Below, one piece after another: positions 9,619-18,283 of a DNA stretch of 64,000 nucleotides. The stretch's first letter is position 1. Each line of letters starts with the position of its first letter. A program made the translations under genes and the position numbers. A model generated the notes under the pieces. The model was given only the letters and a program-made list of their open reading frames with translations. It was not told the DNA's origin and ran no database searches. The stretch lies in NCBI GenBank assembly GCA_000341795.1, contig AODO01000054.1, positions 1 through 64,000 on the forward strand. Reading direction: 5' to 3'. The stretch is from Rhodococcus triatomae BKS 15-14. Lineage in GTDB: Bacteria > Actinomycetota > Actinomycetes > Mycobacteriales > Mycobacteriaceae.

Positions 9619-12390
9619 CTACCCGCTGTTGCGCAGGGCCGTAGCCAAGCCGTTCATCGTCAACTGGATGCCGCGGCGAACGAGGTCGCTGTCGTCCCCG
9701 GCGCGGTACCTGCGCAGCAGTTCGACCTGCAGATGGTTGAGCGGCTCGAGGTACGGGAACCGGTTGTAGATGGACCGCTCCAACGCGGGGTTGTCGGCGG
9801 TGAGCGAGTCGTTCCCGGTGATCTCCCGGTACATGCGCACGGTCCGTCCGTGTTCCGCGGTGATCCTCCCGAACACGCGGTCCCGGAGGTCCGTGTCGGG
9901 AACGAGCTCGGCGTACCGGGCGGCGAGACCCATGTCGGACTTCGCCATCACCATCGCCATGTTGGACAGGACCGTCCGGAAGAACGGCCACCTCGCGTAG
10001 AGGTCGGAGAGCGTGGCCAGGCGAGCCGGGTCGTCGGCCACCCAGCTCTCGAACGCCGTCCCGGTCCCGTACCAGCCGGGCAGCATCACCCTGGACTGGC
10101 TCCACGACAGCACCCACGGGATCGCGCGCAGGTCGGTGATCGCGCGAGTCGGTTTGCGTGACGCGGGCCGGGATCCGATGTTGAGCGCCCCGATCTCGGC
10201 GACCGGTGTGGACGTGGTGAAGTACTCCACGAATCCCGGTGTCTCGTGGACGAGTGCGCTGTATGCGACGCGTGCGCGCTCGGCCAGGTCGTCGAGCAGC
10301 CGGTAGGCGTCGTCGGCGTCCGCGCCGAGTCCCTCCACGTCGAGGAGTGTCGTCTCCAGGGTCGCCGCCAGCAGTGCCTCGAGGTTCCTGCGGGCCATCG
10401 GCGGCTGCGCGTACTTGGCGGCGATCACCTCGCCCTGTTCGGTGATCCGAAGTGATCCGGTGACGGCGCCGGGCGGCTGGGCGAGGATCGCCTCGTAGCT
10501 CGGTCCGCCACCACGTCCGACCGTGCCGCCGCGACCGTGGAACAGCCGCAACCGGATTCCGGTTTCCCTGGCCGCGTCGACGAGGTCGAGCTCGGCCCGG
10601 TACAGCGCCCAGTTAGCGGCGAGGTAGCCGCCGTCCTTGTTCGAGTCCGAATAGCCGAGCATCACCTCCTGCAATCCGCCGTGGGCGTCGACGAGCGCCC
10701 GGTACTCGGGTACCGCCAGCGCCGCGCGCAGCGTCGCCGCTCCCCCGCGCAAGTCCTCGATGGTCTCGAACAGCGGAACCACGTTGGGCGCCGGGCGGTC
10801 CGGCGATCCGGGAACGAGCAGTCCGCACTCCTTCAGCAGCACGGCGGCCTCGAGCATGTCGCTCACCGAGGTGCACATGCTGATGATGCAGTTCGGAATC
10901 GCACCGGGGCCGATGTCGTCGACGGCGGCGGCCGCGGCGGCGAGGATGGCGAGTTCGGAGGTGGTGCGTTCCCCGAACTCGGTGCCGGGTCGCGTGAGTG
11001 GGCGTGGTGTGCGAAGTTCCGCCGCGAGCAGCGCCACCCGATCGGCCTCGTCGAGCGAGCGGTAGTCGGAATGCACTCCCGCCCAGGCGAACAACTCGGC
11101 GATCACCTCCTCGTGCACCTCCGAGTTCTGCCGCAGGTCGAGTCCGGCGAGGTGGAAACCGAAGGCCTGCACGGATTCCCGGAGCGTGGCGAGGTGCGCG
11201 TCGGCGATCACCTCGTCGCCGTGCGCACGCAGCGACACGTCCACCACGCCGAGATCGGCGAGCAGCTGGTCGGGTGTCCGGTACGGATCCAGTCCGGTGT
11301 CGGTGAGCGCTGCGGACGACAGGCGGGCGGTGTCGTCGCCGAGGATCGCGATCGCGGCCTCGGTCGTCCTGGCCCGCATGCCGCGGAGGGCACGCCGGTA
11401 CGGTTCGTCCGCCCGGGACGGACTCTGGTCGCCGGACGCGTCGGCGAGGGCGGCGAGATCCGGCGTGACCGTCACCAGCCGCGCGGACATCGCCAGTTCC
11501 TGTTCGAGTCGTTCGAGGTCGTGCAGATGTCGGTCGAGGGCGGTCGCGGATGCGCGATGGGTGGCGCGGTGCACGACCTCCGCCGTCACGTAGGGATTGC
11601 CGTCGCGGTCGCCGCCGATCCAGGATCCGGTACGCAGCATGGGTTCGCGAAGCAGGTCGGCGTCAGGCCAACGACGGCGCAGTTCGCGCCGGAGCGACGC
11701 GTTCAGCCTCGGCACGACCTCGAAGAGTGCGGCGTCGTAGTAGCGCAGCCCGACCTCGATCTCGTCCTGGATGCGTAGCCGCGCCAGCCGGATCAGAGCG
11801 GTCTGCCACAGCGCGAGCACCTGGCGCCGCAGTTCCAGGTCGATCTCGTCGGGGTCCCGCTCCGGATGCGCCCGGCGGTGCATCAGTTCGGTGATGCGAC
11901 TCTGGATCTCGAAGACGCTCCGGCGCCGTGTCTCCGTGGGGTGAGCGGTGATCACGGGCACGACCTGCGCTCCGGACAACGACTCGGCCACCACCGCCGG
12001 ATCGAGATGTGCGGAATCGAGTTTCGCGTAGGTGGCGGCGAGACTGCTGTCCTGCGGCGGTTCGCCGGCACGGACGTGCATCACCCGTCGTCGCTCGCGG
12101 TGCAGGTCCTCCGCCAGGTTCGCGAGGAGCGCGAAGTGGCTGAACGCACGGATCACCGGGATGGCGGAGTCCACGTCCACGTCGGCGAAGAGCTCGGCGA
12201 GCTCGGCGCGGTCGATTTCGGAGCGGCGCACCCGGAACGACTCGACCCGGGCCCGTTCGACGAGGTCGAACACCTGGGGGCCGGCCTGGTCGCGAACGAT
12301 GTCGCCCAGGATTCCGCCGAGCAGTCGGATGTCCTCGCGCAGGGGTTCGGTGGCCGCACGGGAGGTGTCGGTGCGCTGCTGCGTCGTCAT
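9619..12390 (-). CDS. ppc: phosphoenolpyruvate carboxylase
   Basis: Carboxylates phosphoenolpyruvate with bicarbonate to oxaloacetate, the main anaplerotic reaction. The product is 923 aa, normal for the bacterial enzyme. Key segments in order are [12 protein letters not shown] (catalytic His, about residue 150), [35 protein letters not shown] and [19 protein letters not shown] (PEP-binding Arg/Gly loop); the C-terminus ends in LRNSG. The ATG at 12390 starts [16 protein letters not shown] lies 6 nt upstream with no good ribosome binding site, suggesting a leaderless message. Located after secG, as in M. tuberculosis. Confidence 0.96.
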   Translation of the reverse strand: MTTQQRTDTSRAATEPLREDIRLLGGILGDIVRDQAGPQVFDLVERARVESFRVRRSEIDRAELAELFADVDVDSAIPVIRAFSHFALLANLAEDLHRERRRVMHVRAGEPPQDSSLAATYAKLDSAHLDPAVVAESLSGAQVVPVITAHPTETRRRSVFEIQSRITELMHRRAHPERDPDEIDLELRRQVLALWQTALIRLARLRIQDEIEVGLRYYDAALFEVVPRLNASLRRELRRRWPDADLLREPMLRTGSWIGGDRDGNPYVTAEVVHRATHRASATALDRHLHDLERLEQELAMSARLVTVTPDLAALADASGDQSPSRADEPYRRALRGMRARTTEAAIAILGDDTARLSSAALTDTGLDPYRTPDQLLADLGVVDVSLRAHGDEVIADAHLATLRESVQAFGFHLAGLDLRQNSEVHEEVIAELFAWAGVHSDYRSLDEADRVALLAAELRTPRPLTRPGTEFGERTTSELAILAAAAAAVDDIGPGAIPNCIISMCTSVSDMLEAAVLLKECGLLVPGSPDRPAPNVVPLFETIEDLRGGAATLRAALAVPEYRALVDAHGGLQEVMLGYSDSNKDGGYLAANWALYRAELDLVDAARETGIRLRLFHGRGGTVGRGGGPSYEAILAQPPGAVTGSLRITEQGEVIAAKYAQPPMARRNLEALLAATLETTLLDVEGLGADADDAYRLLDDLAERARVAYSALVHETPGFVEYFTTSTPVAEIGALNIGSRPASRKPTRAITDLRAIPWVLSWSQSRVMLPGWYGTGTAFESWVADDPARLATLSDLYARWPFFRTVLSNMAMVMAKSDMGLAARYAELVPDTDLRDRVFGRITAEHGRTVRMYREITGNDSLTADNPALERSIYNRFPYLEPLNHLQVELLRRYRAGDDSDLVRRGIQLTMNGLATALRNSG

Positions 12391-12464
12391 CGCCCAAGTA
12401 TCGGGGCGGGTGGCGCGCCACGCAGGGTGAGTCACGGCCTCGATGCGCCTGCACGGCGTGCCCG

Positions 12465-12560
12465 TCAGGCCTTGAAGACGACCCGCACCGGAGTGAGCCT
12501 GGCGATGACCCGTGGCGTGCCCGGGTCGTCGTTCTCCCAGCGTGCCGCGCCGGTGTACAC
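12465..12560 (-). pseudogene. 31-codon ORF directly after secG, possible gene remnant
   Basis: Two nucleotides after the secG stop a GTG opens a 31-codon frame ([20 protein letters not shown], then a short basic/hydrophobic end VVFKA). Its composition is that of real protein and it reads like the C-terminal beta strands of a small beta-barrel enzyme; a pyridoxamine-phosphate-oxidase-like fold is a guess. No upstream part exists because secG occupies the sequence. It may be the tail of a gene cut by a deletion, or a small protein coupled to secG. Confidence 0.3.
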
Positions 12561-12562
12561 CG

Positions 12563-12796
12563 TCAGCTGAACTTGATCTCGAGGCCGATGCCGAGGATGG
12601 CGATGAGCCAGATGAGGCCGGTGAACACGGTGAGCCGGTCGAGGTTCTTCTCCACGACGGTGGAGCCGGACAGGCTCGACTGGACGCCGCCACCGAAGAG
12701 GCTGGACAGACCGCCGCCCTTGCCGCGGTGCAGCAGCACCAGCAGGATCAGCAGGAGGCTGGAGATCACCAGCAGGATGTCCAGGAAGAGGTTCAT
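12563..12796 (-). CDS. secG: Sec translocon subunit SecG
   Basis: Small membrane subunit of the SecYEG protein-export channel. The product is 77 aa, as in mycobacteria. Two transmembrane helices (about 3-22 and 54-74) flank the conserved cytoplasmic loop [15 protein letters not shown] and [17 protein letters not shown]. The ATG at 12796 gives [13 protein letters not shown] at the start; a longer frame exists but would add a basic non-homologous tail. It sits between the glycolytic genes and ppc, as in related genomes, though here separated from tpiA by an inserted segment. Confidence 0.93.
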   Translation of the reverse strand: MNLFLDILLVISSLLLILLVLLHRGKGGGLSSLFGGGVQSSLSGSTVVEKNLDRLTVFTGLIWLIAILGIGLEIKFS

Positions 12797-12912
12797 CTCG
12801 GCGGTCGCTGCCCTTCGGTCGGGTGTGGTCACAAGCCGCCCCAGCCTACCGTCAGGACGCCGCGACGGCACACAGTGTCCCGAACATCGTTTCGTCACCT
12901 TCGCACCCCACC

Positions 12913-13107
12913 GACGCACCCCACCTCACCAGCGTCGACAACTTCCGTGACGTCGCGGGCACGGATGCCGATTACGCCGCCCCCGGCGGTCACGTGACCA
13001 AGGGCGCCTTCTACCGATCCAACGCGCTACCTGCTGCCGAGCATCGCGGGCGTCGATGCGCAGACCACCATGGACGACTACCTGCTCACCAACGAGTGCA
13101 CCGGCCG
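12913..13107 (+). pseudogene. remnant of a secreted tyrosine phosphatase gene (internal deletion)
   Basis: This stretch reproduces two separate parts of the intact phosphatase gene just downstream. The first (12913-13022) encodes a segment very like APRLSSVDNFRDVAG through FYRSNA. The second, in another frame from about 13023, encodes LLPSIAGVDAQTTMDDYLLT, matching SIAGVDGGTIMDDYLLTNEY of the intact gene. The intervening part, with the whole HCTAGKDRTGW catalytic loop, is missing and the junction is out of frame. There is no start codon or signal peptide. It is best explained as a tandem duplicate that lost its middle. Confidence 0.75.
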
Positions 13108-13120
13108 CGGCCCGCTGGGT

Positions 13121-13169
13121 GGGACATCCGTACCGGTTCTCCTGCTCCGTGGGAGAACCGGTACGTCCC
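13121..13169. terminator. strong hairpin between phosphatase remnant and intact gene
   Basis: GTACCGGTTCTC (13130-13141) pairs perfectly with 13153-13164 around an 11-nt loop, and the outer GGGAC/GTCCC extends the stem. It lies after the decayed copy and 59 nt before the intact phosphatase start. It is probably the old gene's terminator. Confidence 0.55.
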
Positions 13170-13227
13170 GCATTCGGGGCGTGGCTACCTTCCCGAGCGA
13201 CATCGCCCATCGACGGAAGGTCCGAGA

Positions 13228-14151
13228 ATGTCCCGCACCACGAAGAACGGTTTCATTCCCCGAGTTCCCGCCGCACTTCTGCTCGCGACCGGCACCCTGC
13301 TCGCCGGCAGCGGCGTCGCGTTCGCCGAGCCTGCCGTACCGCCCGCACTGGCCGTTCTGCTCGACACCGGCTCCGCGACCGGGAGCATCTCACCGGTCGC
13401 CGATGCCCCGCGCCTGTCAAGCGTCGACAACTTCCGTGACGTCGCGGGCACCGGCGCCGGCTACGCGACCCCGCGCGGCACCGTGAACAAGGGCGTCTTC
13501 TACCGCTCCAACGCGATCGTCCCCGACGACGCGGACCTCGCCACCCTGACAGCACTCGGCTTGACCACGGCCTACGACCTGCGTGGACCCGACGAGATCG
13601 CCCAGAAGGCCGACCGCCTCCCCGCGGGGGTGTCGTACGTGAACATCCCGATTCTCGCGGGGAACGTGAACGAGCTCGTCGCCCGCATCCACTCTCCGGA
13701 GGACGCCCGCCAGGAGATGCGGAAGATGAACCGCGACTTCGTCACCGGGGCGGTCGAGCGTGCCGGGTTCGCGCAGTTGCTGACCTCGCTGGCGGAGACC
13801 GACGGCGCGCAGGTCTTCCACTGCACCGCAGGCAAGGACCGCACCGGCTGGACCTCCTACCTGCTGCTGAGCATCGCCGGTGTCGACGGGGGAACCATCA
13901 TGGACGACTACCTCCTCACCAACGAGTACACGGCCGAGTCGATGGCGAAGACCCTCGCCTATCTGCGGCAGACCCAGGGTGACGCGGTGGCGGAGAACTT
14001 CGGCCCGCTCGTCGGCGTCGAGGCGTCCTACCTGCAGGCCGGCATCGACCAGCTCACCGCCGACTACGGCACCGTCGAGAACTACCTGACCACGGGTCTC
14101 GGCCTGTCTGCGGACACGATCGCCGCGCTGAAGGCGAAGCTGCTCGCCTGA
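13228..14151 (+). CDS. secreted tyrosine/lipid phosphatase, MPtpB-like
   Basis: Exported protein phosphatase of the MPtpB (Tyr_phosphatase3) family, 307 aa. A signal peptide covers about residues 1-34, with the hydrophobic core VPAALLLATGTLLAG and a likely cleavage after AFA. The mature part starts with SSVDNFRDVAG and YRSNAI, and carries the catalytic P-loop HCTAGKDRTGW (CX5R, around residue 195), with Asp and Lys inside the loop as in enzymes that accept phosphotyrosine and phosphoinositides. The ATG at 13228 has GGAAGG 7 nt upstream. It lies beside its own degenerate copy and ends at a strong terminator. In vivo substrate unknown. Confidence 0.88.
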   Translation: MSRTTKNGFIPRVPAALLLATGTLLAGSGVAFAEPAVPPALAVLLDTGSATGSISPVADAPRLSSVDNFRDVAGTGAGYATPRGTVNKGVFYRSNAIVPDDADLATLTALGLTTAYDLRGPDEIAQKADRLPAGVSYVNIPILAGNVNELVARIHSPEDARQEMRKMNRDFVTGAVERAGFAQLLTSLAETDGAQVFHCTAGKDRTGWTSYLLLSIAGVDGGTIMDDYLLTNEYTAESMAKTLAYLRQTQGDAVAENFGPLVGVEASYLQAGIDQLTADYGTVENYLTTGLGLSADTIAALKAKLLA

Positions 14152-14167
14152 TCCACCTGCCACCACT

Positions 14168-14202
14168 GCGCCCGTGAGCGGACTTCCTCCGCTCACGGGC
14201 GC
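14168..14202. terminator. bidirectional terminator
   Basis: A perfect 15-bp stem (14168-14182 with 14188-14202) and a CTTCC loop lie between the convergent phosphatase and flavoprotein genes. Confidence 0.75.
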
Positions 14203-14208
14203 GGGGCG

Positions 14209-15867
14209 TCACAGATCCCGGGCGAGGGCGCGTCCGGCGGCGCGGCCCGAGAAGATGCAGCCGCCGAGGAAGGTGCCCTCGAGCGCGTTGTAGCCGTGGA
14301 CACCACCGCCGCCGAACCCGGCGACCTCGCCTGCCGCGTACAGGCCGTCGAACGGGGTGCCGTCGGGCCGGATCACCTGCGAGTCGAGGTTCGTCTCGAG
14401 CCCACCGAGGGTCTTGCGGGTGAGCAGGTTCAGCCGGACCGCGATCATCGGGCCCTGCGTCGGATCCTGCAGCTTGTGCGGCTTCGCGACGCGGATCACC
14501 TTGTCGATCGTGTACGTGCGGGCGTTGCGCACCGCCATGATCTGCATGTCCTTGGTGTAGGTGTTGTCGATCTCGCGGTCCCGGGCGACGACCTCCCGTT
14601 CCACCTGCTCGAAGTCGAGCGGAGGTCCGGGGTTGATCGCGTTCATACCCTCGACGAGGTCGCGCAGGTTGTCGCGTACGACGAAGTCCTCGCCGTGTTG
14701 CTTGAACGCCTCGACCGGACCGGTCGCACCCTTCTTGACGCGACCGAGCAGGAGCTTGAGATCCTTGCCGGTCATGTCCGGGTTCTGTTCGGAACCCGAC
14801 AGCGCGAACTCCTTCTCGATGATCGACTGCGTGAGGATGAACCACGTGTGGTCGTGGCCGGTACCGACGATGTGCTTGAGCGTCGCGAGGGTGTCGTACC
14901 CGGGGAACAGCGGAACCGGCAGCCGCTGTCCGGTCGCGTCGAGCCACAGGGACGACGGGCCGGGAATGATGCGGATCCCGTGGTTCGGCCAGATCGGATC
15001 CCAGTTCGCGATGCCCTCGGTGTAGTGCCACATGCGGTCGCGGTTCACGATGTTGCCGCCAGCCGATTCGGTGATTCCCAGCATCCGGCCGTCCACGTGT
15101 GCGGGGACGCCGGTCACCATCCGCTTCGGCGCCGGGCCGAGCCGCGAGGTCGGCCAGTTCTCCTTGACCAGGTCGAAGTTTCCGCCGATGCCGCCGGAGG
15201 TGACGACGACCGCCTGAGCGCGAAGCTCGAACTCGCCCGCTGCGTCCCGGTTCGACTTCACGCCACGCGGTTCGTGCGACGGCGCGAGCACGGTTCCGCG
15301 CACACCCACCGCGGCGCCGTTCTCCACGATCACCTCGTCCACCTGGTGCCGGTACCGGAAGGTGACGAGTCCGCGAGCGGCGGCCTCGAGGACCGGCTCG
15401 CGGAACACCCGCACCACCTCGGGTCCGGTGCCCCACGTGATGTGGAAGCGGGGCACCGAGTTGCCGTGCCCGGTGGCCAGCCCGCCACCGCGCTCGGCCC
15501 ACCCGACGTTCGGCATCACCCGAAGGCCCAGGTCGTGCAGGTAGGACCGTTTGTCACCGGCGGCGAAGCCGACGTAGGCCTCGGCCCACTGTCGCGGCCA
15601 GTGGTCCTCGCGGTCACGGTCGAAGGCAGCGCTGCCCATCCAGTCCTGCATCGCCAGCTCGAGGGAATCCTTGATGCCCATCCGCCGCTGCTCCGGACTG
15701 TCGACGAGGAACAGGCCACCGAGCGACCAGAACGCCTGGCCGCCGAGATTGGCCTCGTTCTCCTGGTCGACGACCAGGACCGACTTGCCGGCGCGGGTCA
15801 GCTCGTACGTGGCGACCAGGCCGGCGAGCCCGCCTCCGACCACGATGACGTCTGTGTTCTCGGACAT
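14209..15867 (-). CDS. FAD-binding dehydrogenase (Rv0785-like, fumarate reductase/KstD superfamily)
   Basis: Flavoprotein of 552 aa related to the fumarate-reductase flavoprotein and 3-ketosteroid dehydrogenase superfamily, most like the actinobacterial class typified by M. tuberculosis Rv0785, whose substrate is unknown. The FAD-binding loop VIVVGGGLAGLVATYEL starts at about residue 6, SGGIGGNFDLV lies mid-protein, and the C-terminal GLYAAGEVAGFGGGGVHGYN closes the FAD site. No signal peptide. The ATG at 15867 is preferred because GAGG lies 5 nt upstream; an in-frame GTG two codons earlier is less likely. It lies 7 nt after the TetR gene and is probably its regulatory target. Confidence 0.85.
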   Translation of the reverse strand: MSENTDVIVVGGGLAGLVATYELTRAGKSVLVVDQENEANLGGQAFWSLGGLFLVDSPEQRRMGIKDSLELAMQDWMGSAAFDRDREDHWPRQWAEAYVGFAAGDKRSYLHDLGLRVMPNVGWAERGGGLATGHGNSVPRFHITWGTGPEVVRVFREPVLEAAARGLVTFRYRHQVDEVIVENGAAVGVRGTVLAPSHEPRGVKSNRDAAGEFELRAQAVVVTSGGIGGNFDLVKENWPTSRLGPAPKRMVTGVPAHVDGRMLGITESAGGNIVNRDRMWHYTEGIANWDPIWPNHGIRIIPGPSSLWLDATGQRLPVPLFPGYDTLATLKHIVGTGHDHTWFILTQSIIEKEFALSGSEQNPDMTGKDLKLLLGRVKKGATGPVEAFKQHGEDFVVRDNLRDLVEGMNAINPGPPLDFEQVEREVVARDREIDNTYTKDMQIMAVRNARTYTIDKVIRVAKPHKLQDPTQGPMIAVRLNLLTRKTLGGLETNLDSQVIRPDGTPFDGLYAAGEVAGFGGGGVHGYNALEGTFLGGCIFSGRAAGRALARDL

Positions 15868-15874
15868 CTGCACC

Positions 15875-16498
15875 TCACTTGTTCTCGCTGGGACTGCTGG
15901 GTTCGCTGTAGTTCCGCAGCACGCACAGGAAGAGATCCGTGCGCGCGTCGGCGACGTCGGGTCGGTCCGGTTCGAGGAGGACCTGGGCCGCGGTGCCGTC
16001 GTGCACGGCGACGAGAGCCCGCCCGAGGGCGCCGCGATCCGTCACGCGGCGTCCCGCCCGCGCCAGGGCGGATTCGACGAGCGGCAGGATGACGGTCTGG
16101 ATCGCCGCCTCGCGTTCTGCCATCGCCGCCCGGAGTTCGGGGTGGCGCAGTGCGTGTGCGGTGAACTCCGAGGTGACGCGATACCAGCGGTCGTCGACCG
16201 GGATCACGGACAGGACGCGCGCGGCAGCGACGTCGAGGTCCGCGACGTCGGGCCTCCCGTCGGATTCGGCCGCCGCGACCTCGTCCTCGATGTCCCGCAG
16301 CATCTGCGCGGACTTCCCCTCCCACATCGCGAGGAACAGCTCGTCCAGGGAGGTGAAGTTGGAGTAGAACGCGCCCCTCGTGTATCCGGCCCGCTCGCAG
16401 ACCTGTTCGACGGTCGAGCGGCCGAAGCCCTCCTCGGCGAACACGTCGAGGGCCGCGGCGAGCAGCCGTTCCCGCGTGTGCGCTCGGCTTCTCGGCAT
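15875..16498 (-). CDS. TetR-family transcriptional regulator
   Basis: DNA-binding repressor of 207 aa. The helix-turn-helix is at about residues 8-55, with RERLLAAALDVFAEEGFGRS and VCERAGYTRGAFYSNF typical of TetR proteins. The C-terminal ligand domain is variable, so the inducer cannot be named. The start codon (ATG 16498) directly abuts a 24-bp perfect palindrome, and TAATGT lies 7 nt upstream, so the message is probably leaderless and self-regulated. It is co-transcribed with the FAD-binding dehydrogenase 7 nt downstream, suggesting the ligand is a substrate of that enzyme; this is inference. Confidence 0.9.
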   Translation of the reverse strand: MPRSRAHTRERLLAAALDVFAEEGFGRSTVEQVCERAGYTRGAFYSNFTSLDELFLAMWEGKSAQMLRDIEDEVAAAESDGRPDVADLDVAAARVLSVIPVDDRWYRVTSEFTAHALRHPELRAAMAEREAAIQTVILPLVESALARAGRRVTDRGALGRALVAVHDGTAAQVLLEPDRPDVADARTDLFLCVLRNYSEPSSPSENK

Positions 16499-16522
16499 GT
16501 TCGATACATTAATGTATCGAAC
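16499..16522. promoter_or_regulatory. 24-bp perfect palindrome, TetR operator overlapping promoter
   Basis: The half-site GTTCGATACATT is followed immediately by its exact reverse complement, with no spacer and no mismatch. It abuts the regulator's start codon and contains the candidate -10 (TAATGT on the minus strand, complement of 16506-16511). A bound repressor dimer pair would block polymerase directly. Confidence 0.8.
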
Positions 16523-16569
16523 GCGATCGGATGTCCGATTCGGCCGAGATCACCGACGGCGGGTCGTCC

Positions 16570-17067
16570 TCACAGGCGCTGCCAGCCACGATCCAGACCG
16601 AGTTGCCGAAGCCTCGCCTCGAACGCCTCGGTGCGCGCGGAGTTCTCGAAGAAGTCCTCCTGCTCGACGATCCGCCCCCACTGCGTTCGCACCAGCAGCA
16701 CGAACCGGGACCGCTGACCCTCGCCGCGGTTGCGCGGCGAGGAACGGCCGTGGAACCGCACGACCGCGGTCATGCGCCACGGCGGGCCACCGAAGTACGC
16801 CTCGGTGATCTCCCCGCGAAAATCCCCGGCGACGTATCCCCTGAGAAACGTCTCGATGGCGTCGCGGCCGACATGCAGACCCGACCACGGGCGGTCACCG
16901 TCGGGAAAACGCAGCACCGCATTCGGGTGGTAGGCGGCGAGCAGCGGCCGATGATCCCCGGCATTCAGCGACACGACGTACCGTTCGAACCGGCTCAGCA
17001 CGGCATGCCGCACCACGAATCGCCCACCGGATGTGGTGCTCGCCCCCGCGGCGAACCAGGAATTCAT
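16570..17067 (-). CDS. SnoaL/NTF2-like protein
   Basis: A 165-aa protein with the cone-shaped alpha+beta fold of SnoaL-like polyketide cyclases and NTF2-like proteins. Recognisable are VVSLNAGDHRPLLAAYHPNAVLRFPDGDRPWSG-type residues (about 35-65), GRDAIETFLRGYV and the paired late strands RSRFVLLVRTQW and GRIVEQEDFFE. No signal peptide is apparent. ATG 17067 was chosen; an internal GTG is possible. It lies upstream of the TetR-flavoprotein operon on the same strand, with a 71-nt gap containing the operator, so it may be transcribed separately. Function beyond a small-molecule-binding fold is unknown. Confidence 0.75.
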   Translation of the reverse strand: MNSWFAAGASTTSGGRFVVRHAVLSRFERYVVSLNAGDHRPLLAAYHPNAVLRFPDGDRPWSGLHVGRDAIETFLRGYVAGDFRGEITEAYFGGPPWRMTAVVRFHGRSSPRNRGEGQRSRFVLLVRTQWGRIVEQEDFFENSARTEAFEARLRQLGLDRGWQRL

Positions 17068-17248
17068 GGCGAACAGTGTGCAGGACACCCGAATCCGTTG
17101 CCCGGCGGGGCCGTTCGAGCAAGGTCCACCCCGGGGACACCGGGTGGGCACCGGCGACCCGGCGAACGCCGCGAGCGGTTCGATAACGATCCGCCCCACG
17201 CGTCGCGCACGCCGCGCCGACCTGCTCGTCCGCACCGATACTTCAGGT

Positions 17249-18220
17249 GTGACGTCGACCATGCGCACCTGGATCTCTTCCCTGACCGTGACGATTCTCG
17301 CCGTAGCGGGCATCGCAGCCGCGCAGCCCGCGACCGGCGGCGCACAAACACCCGCCTGGCAGTACACGATGGTCGCCTTCTCCAACGCGAGCGACCGAGA
17401 CATGGACGTGTACGAATCGGCGAACGGCACCGACTTCCAGCCTCTCCGACTGTCGGCCTACCGACCCCCGTCCGGGCTGGTGCGTGACCCGAGCATCTTC
17501 CGGCACACCGACGGGTTCTACTACGTGACCTACACGACCGTCGACGGCGCGAACATCGGTTTCGCGCGGAGCAGCGACCGGATCAACTGGACCTACCTCG
17601 GATTCTGGCCGGTCCCGTTCTGCTGCGCCCTGCTGCCGGGGACCGGGGACGGCACGGGCTCGGCCAGCCCGCCGGGTTCCTCCGGCTCGGCCGGATTCAG
17701 CGACGGCCCGTCACTGTCGCCGTTCACCACGAAGGCCTGGGCACCCGAGTGGTTCGTCGACGGCGACCGCGTGAGCGTCATCCTCTCCATGTCCACCGGC
17801 GGCGGATTCGTGCCCTACCTGATGACTGCACTCGACCCGTCGCTGCGAATCTGGAGCCTGCCCGTCCCCCTCGCCGGGATCGGCGCCGACCACATCGACA
17901 CCACCGTGGTCAAGGTCGGATCGACCTATCACGCGTTCACCAAGAACGAGACGAAGAAGGTCATCGAACACGCCGTCGCCCCGTCGGTGACGGGCCCCTA
18001 CACCTTCGTCCCGCCCGGGAACTGGGGCTCACCCGTCGAAGGTCCGTCCGTCGTCCAGCTGCCGGACGGTACCTGGCGGATGTACTTCGACGCCTACACC
18101 GAGGGCAGGTATCTCTACTCGGACAGCGCGGACGGGCTGAACACCTGGTCCACACCGCAGGAACTGCCCGGGCTGTCCGGCACGGTGCGCCATGCCGGCG
18201 TGATCCGGGAACCGGCGTAG
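17249..18220 (+). CDS. secreted five-bladed beta-propeller glycoside hydrolase (GH43-like)
   Basis: A 323-aa exported protein resembling arabinosidase/xylosidase family GH43 and related beta-propellers. A signal peptide is visible (MRTWISSLTVTILAVAGIAAAQP, cleavage near GGAQT). Blade motifs include LVRDPSIFRHTDGFYYVTYT with the candidate catalytic Asp, WAPEWFVDGDRVSVILSMS, and EGPSVVQLPDGTWRMYFDAY with a Glu in the expected place. A Gly/Ser/Pro-rich insert lies around residues 130-150. The GTG at 17249 is preferred because GATACT lies 6 nt upstream; ATG 17261, four codons later, is the alternative. Substrate unknown. Confidence 0.72.
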   Translation: MTSTMRTWISSLTVTILAVAGIAAAQPATGGAQTPAWQYTMVAFSNASDRDMDVYESANGTDFQPLRLSAYRPPSGLVRDPSIFRHTDGFYYVTYTTVDGANIGFARSSDRINWTYLGFWPVPFCCALLPGTGDGTGSASPPGSSGSAGFSDGPSLSPFTTKAWAPEWFVDGDRVSVILSMSTGGGFVPYLMTALDPSLRIWSLPVPLAGIGADHIDTTVVKVGSTYHAFTKNETKKVIEHAVAPSVTGPYTFVPPGNWGSPVEGPSVVQLPDGTWRMYFDAYTEGRYLYSDSADGLNTWSTPQELPGLSGTVRHAGVIREPA

Positions 18221-18266
18221 ACGACGGTGGGCGCGTGACCCGAAGGGGTCACGCGCCCACCGTCGT
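18221..18266. terminator. strong bidirectional terminator (21-bp stem)
   Basis: A perfect 21-bp inverted repeat (18221-18241 with 18246-18266) closed by a GAAG tetraloop follows the GH43-like gene directly and precedes the 3' end of tpiA. It would stop transcription from both sides. Confidence 0.85.
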
Positions 18267-18283
18267 CCAACGCACTGCTCAGA

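Noticed and set aside
10537-11778. Long plus-strand frame opposite ppc
   Set aside because: Shadow of ppc; composition dominated by Arg, Gly and Val with no recognisable domain.
14296-16092. 598-aa plus-strand frame opposite the FAD dehydrogenase
   Set aside because: Antisense shadow; the minus-strand flavoprotein has clear FAD motifs throughout.
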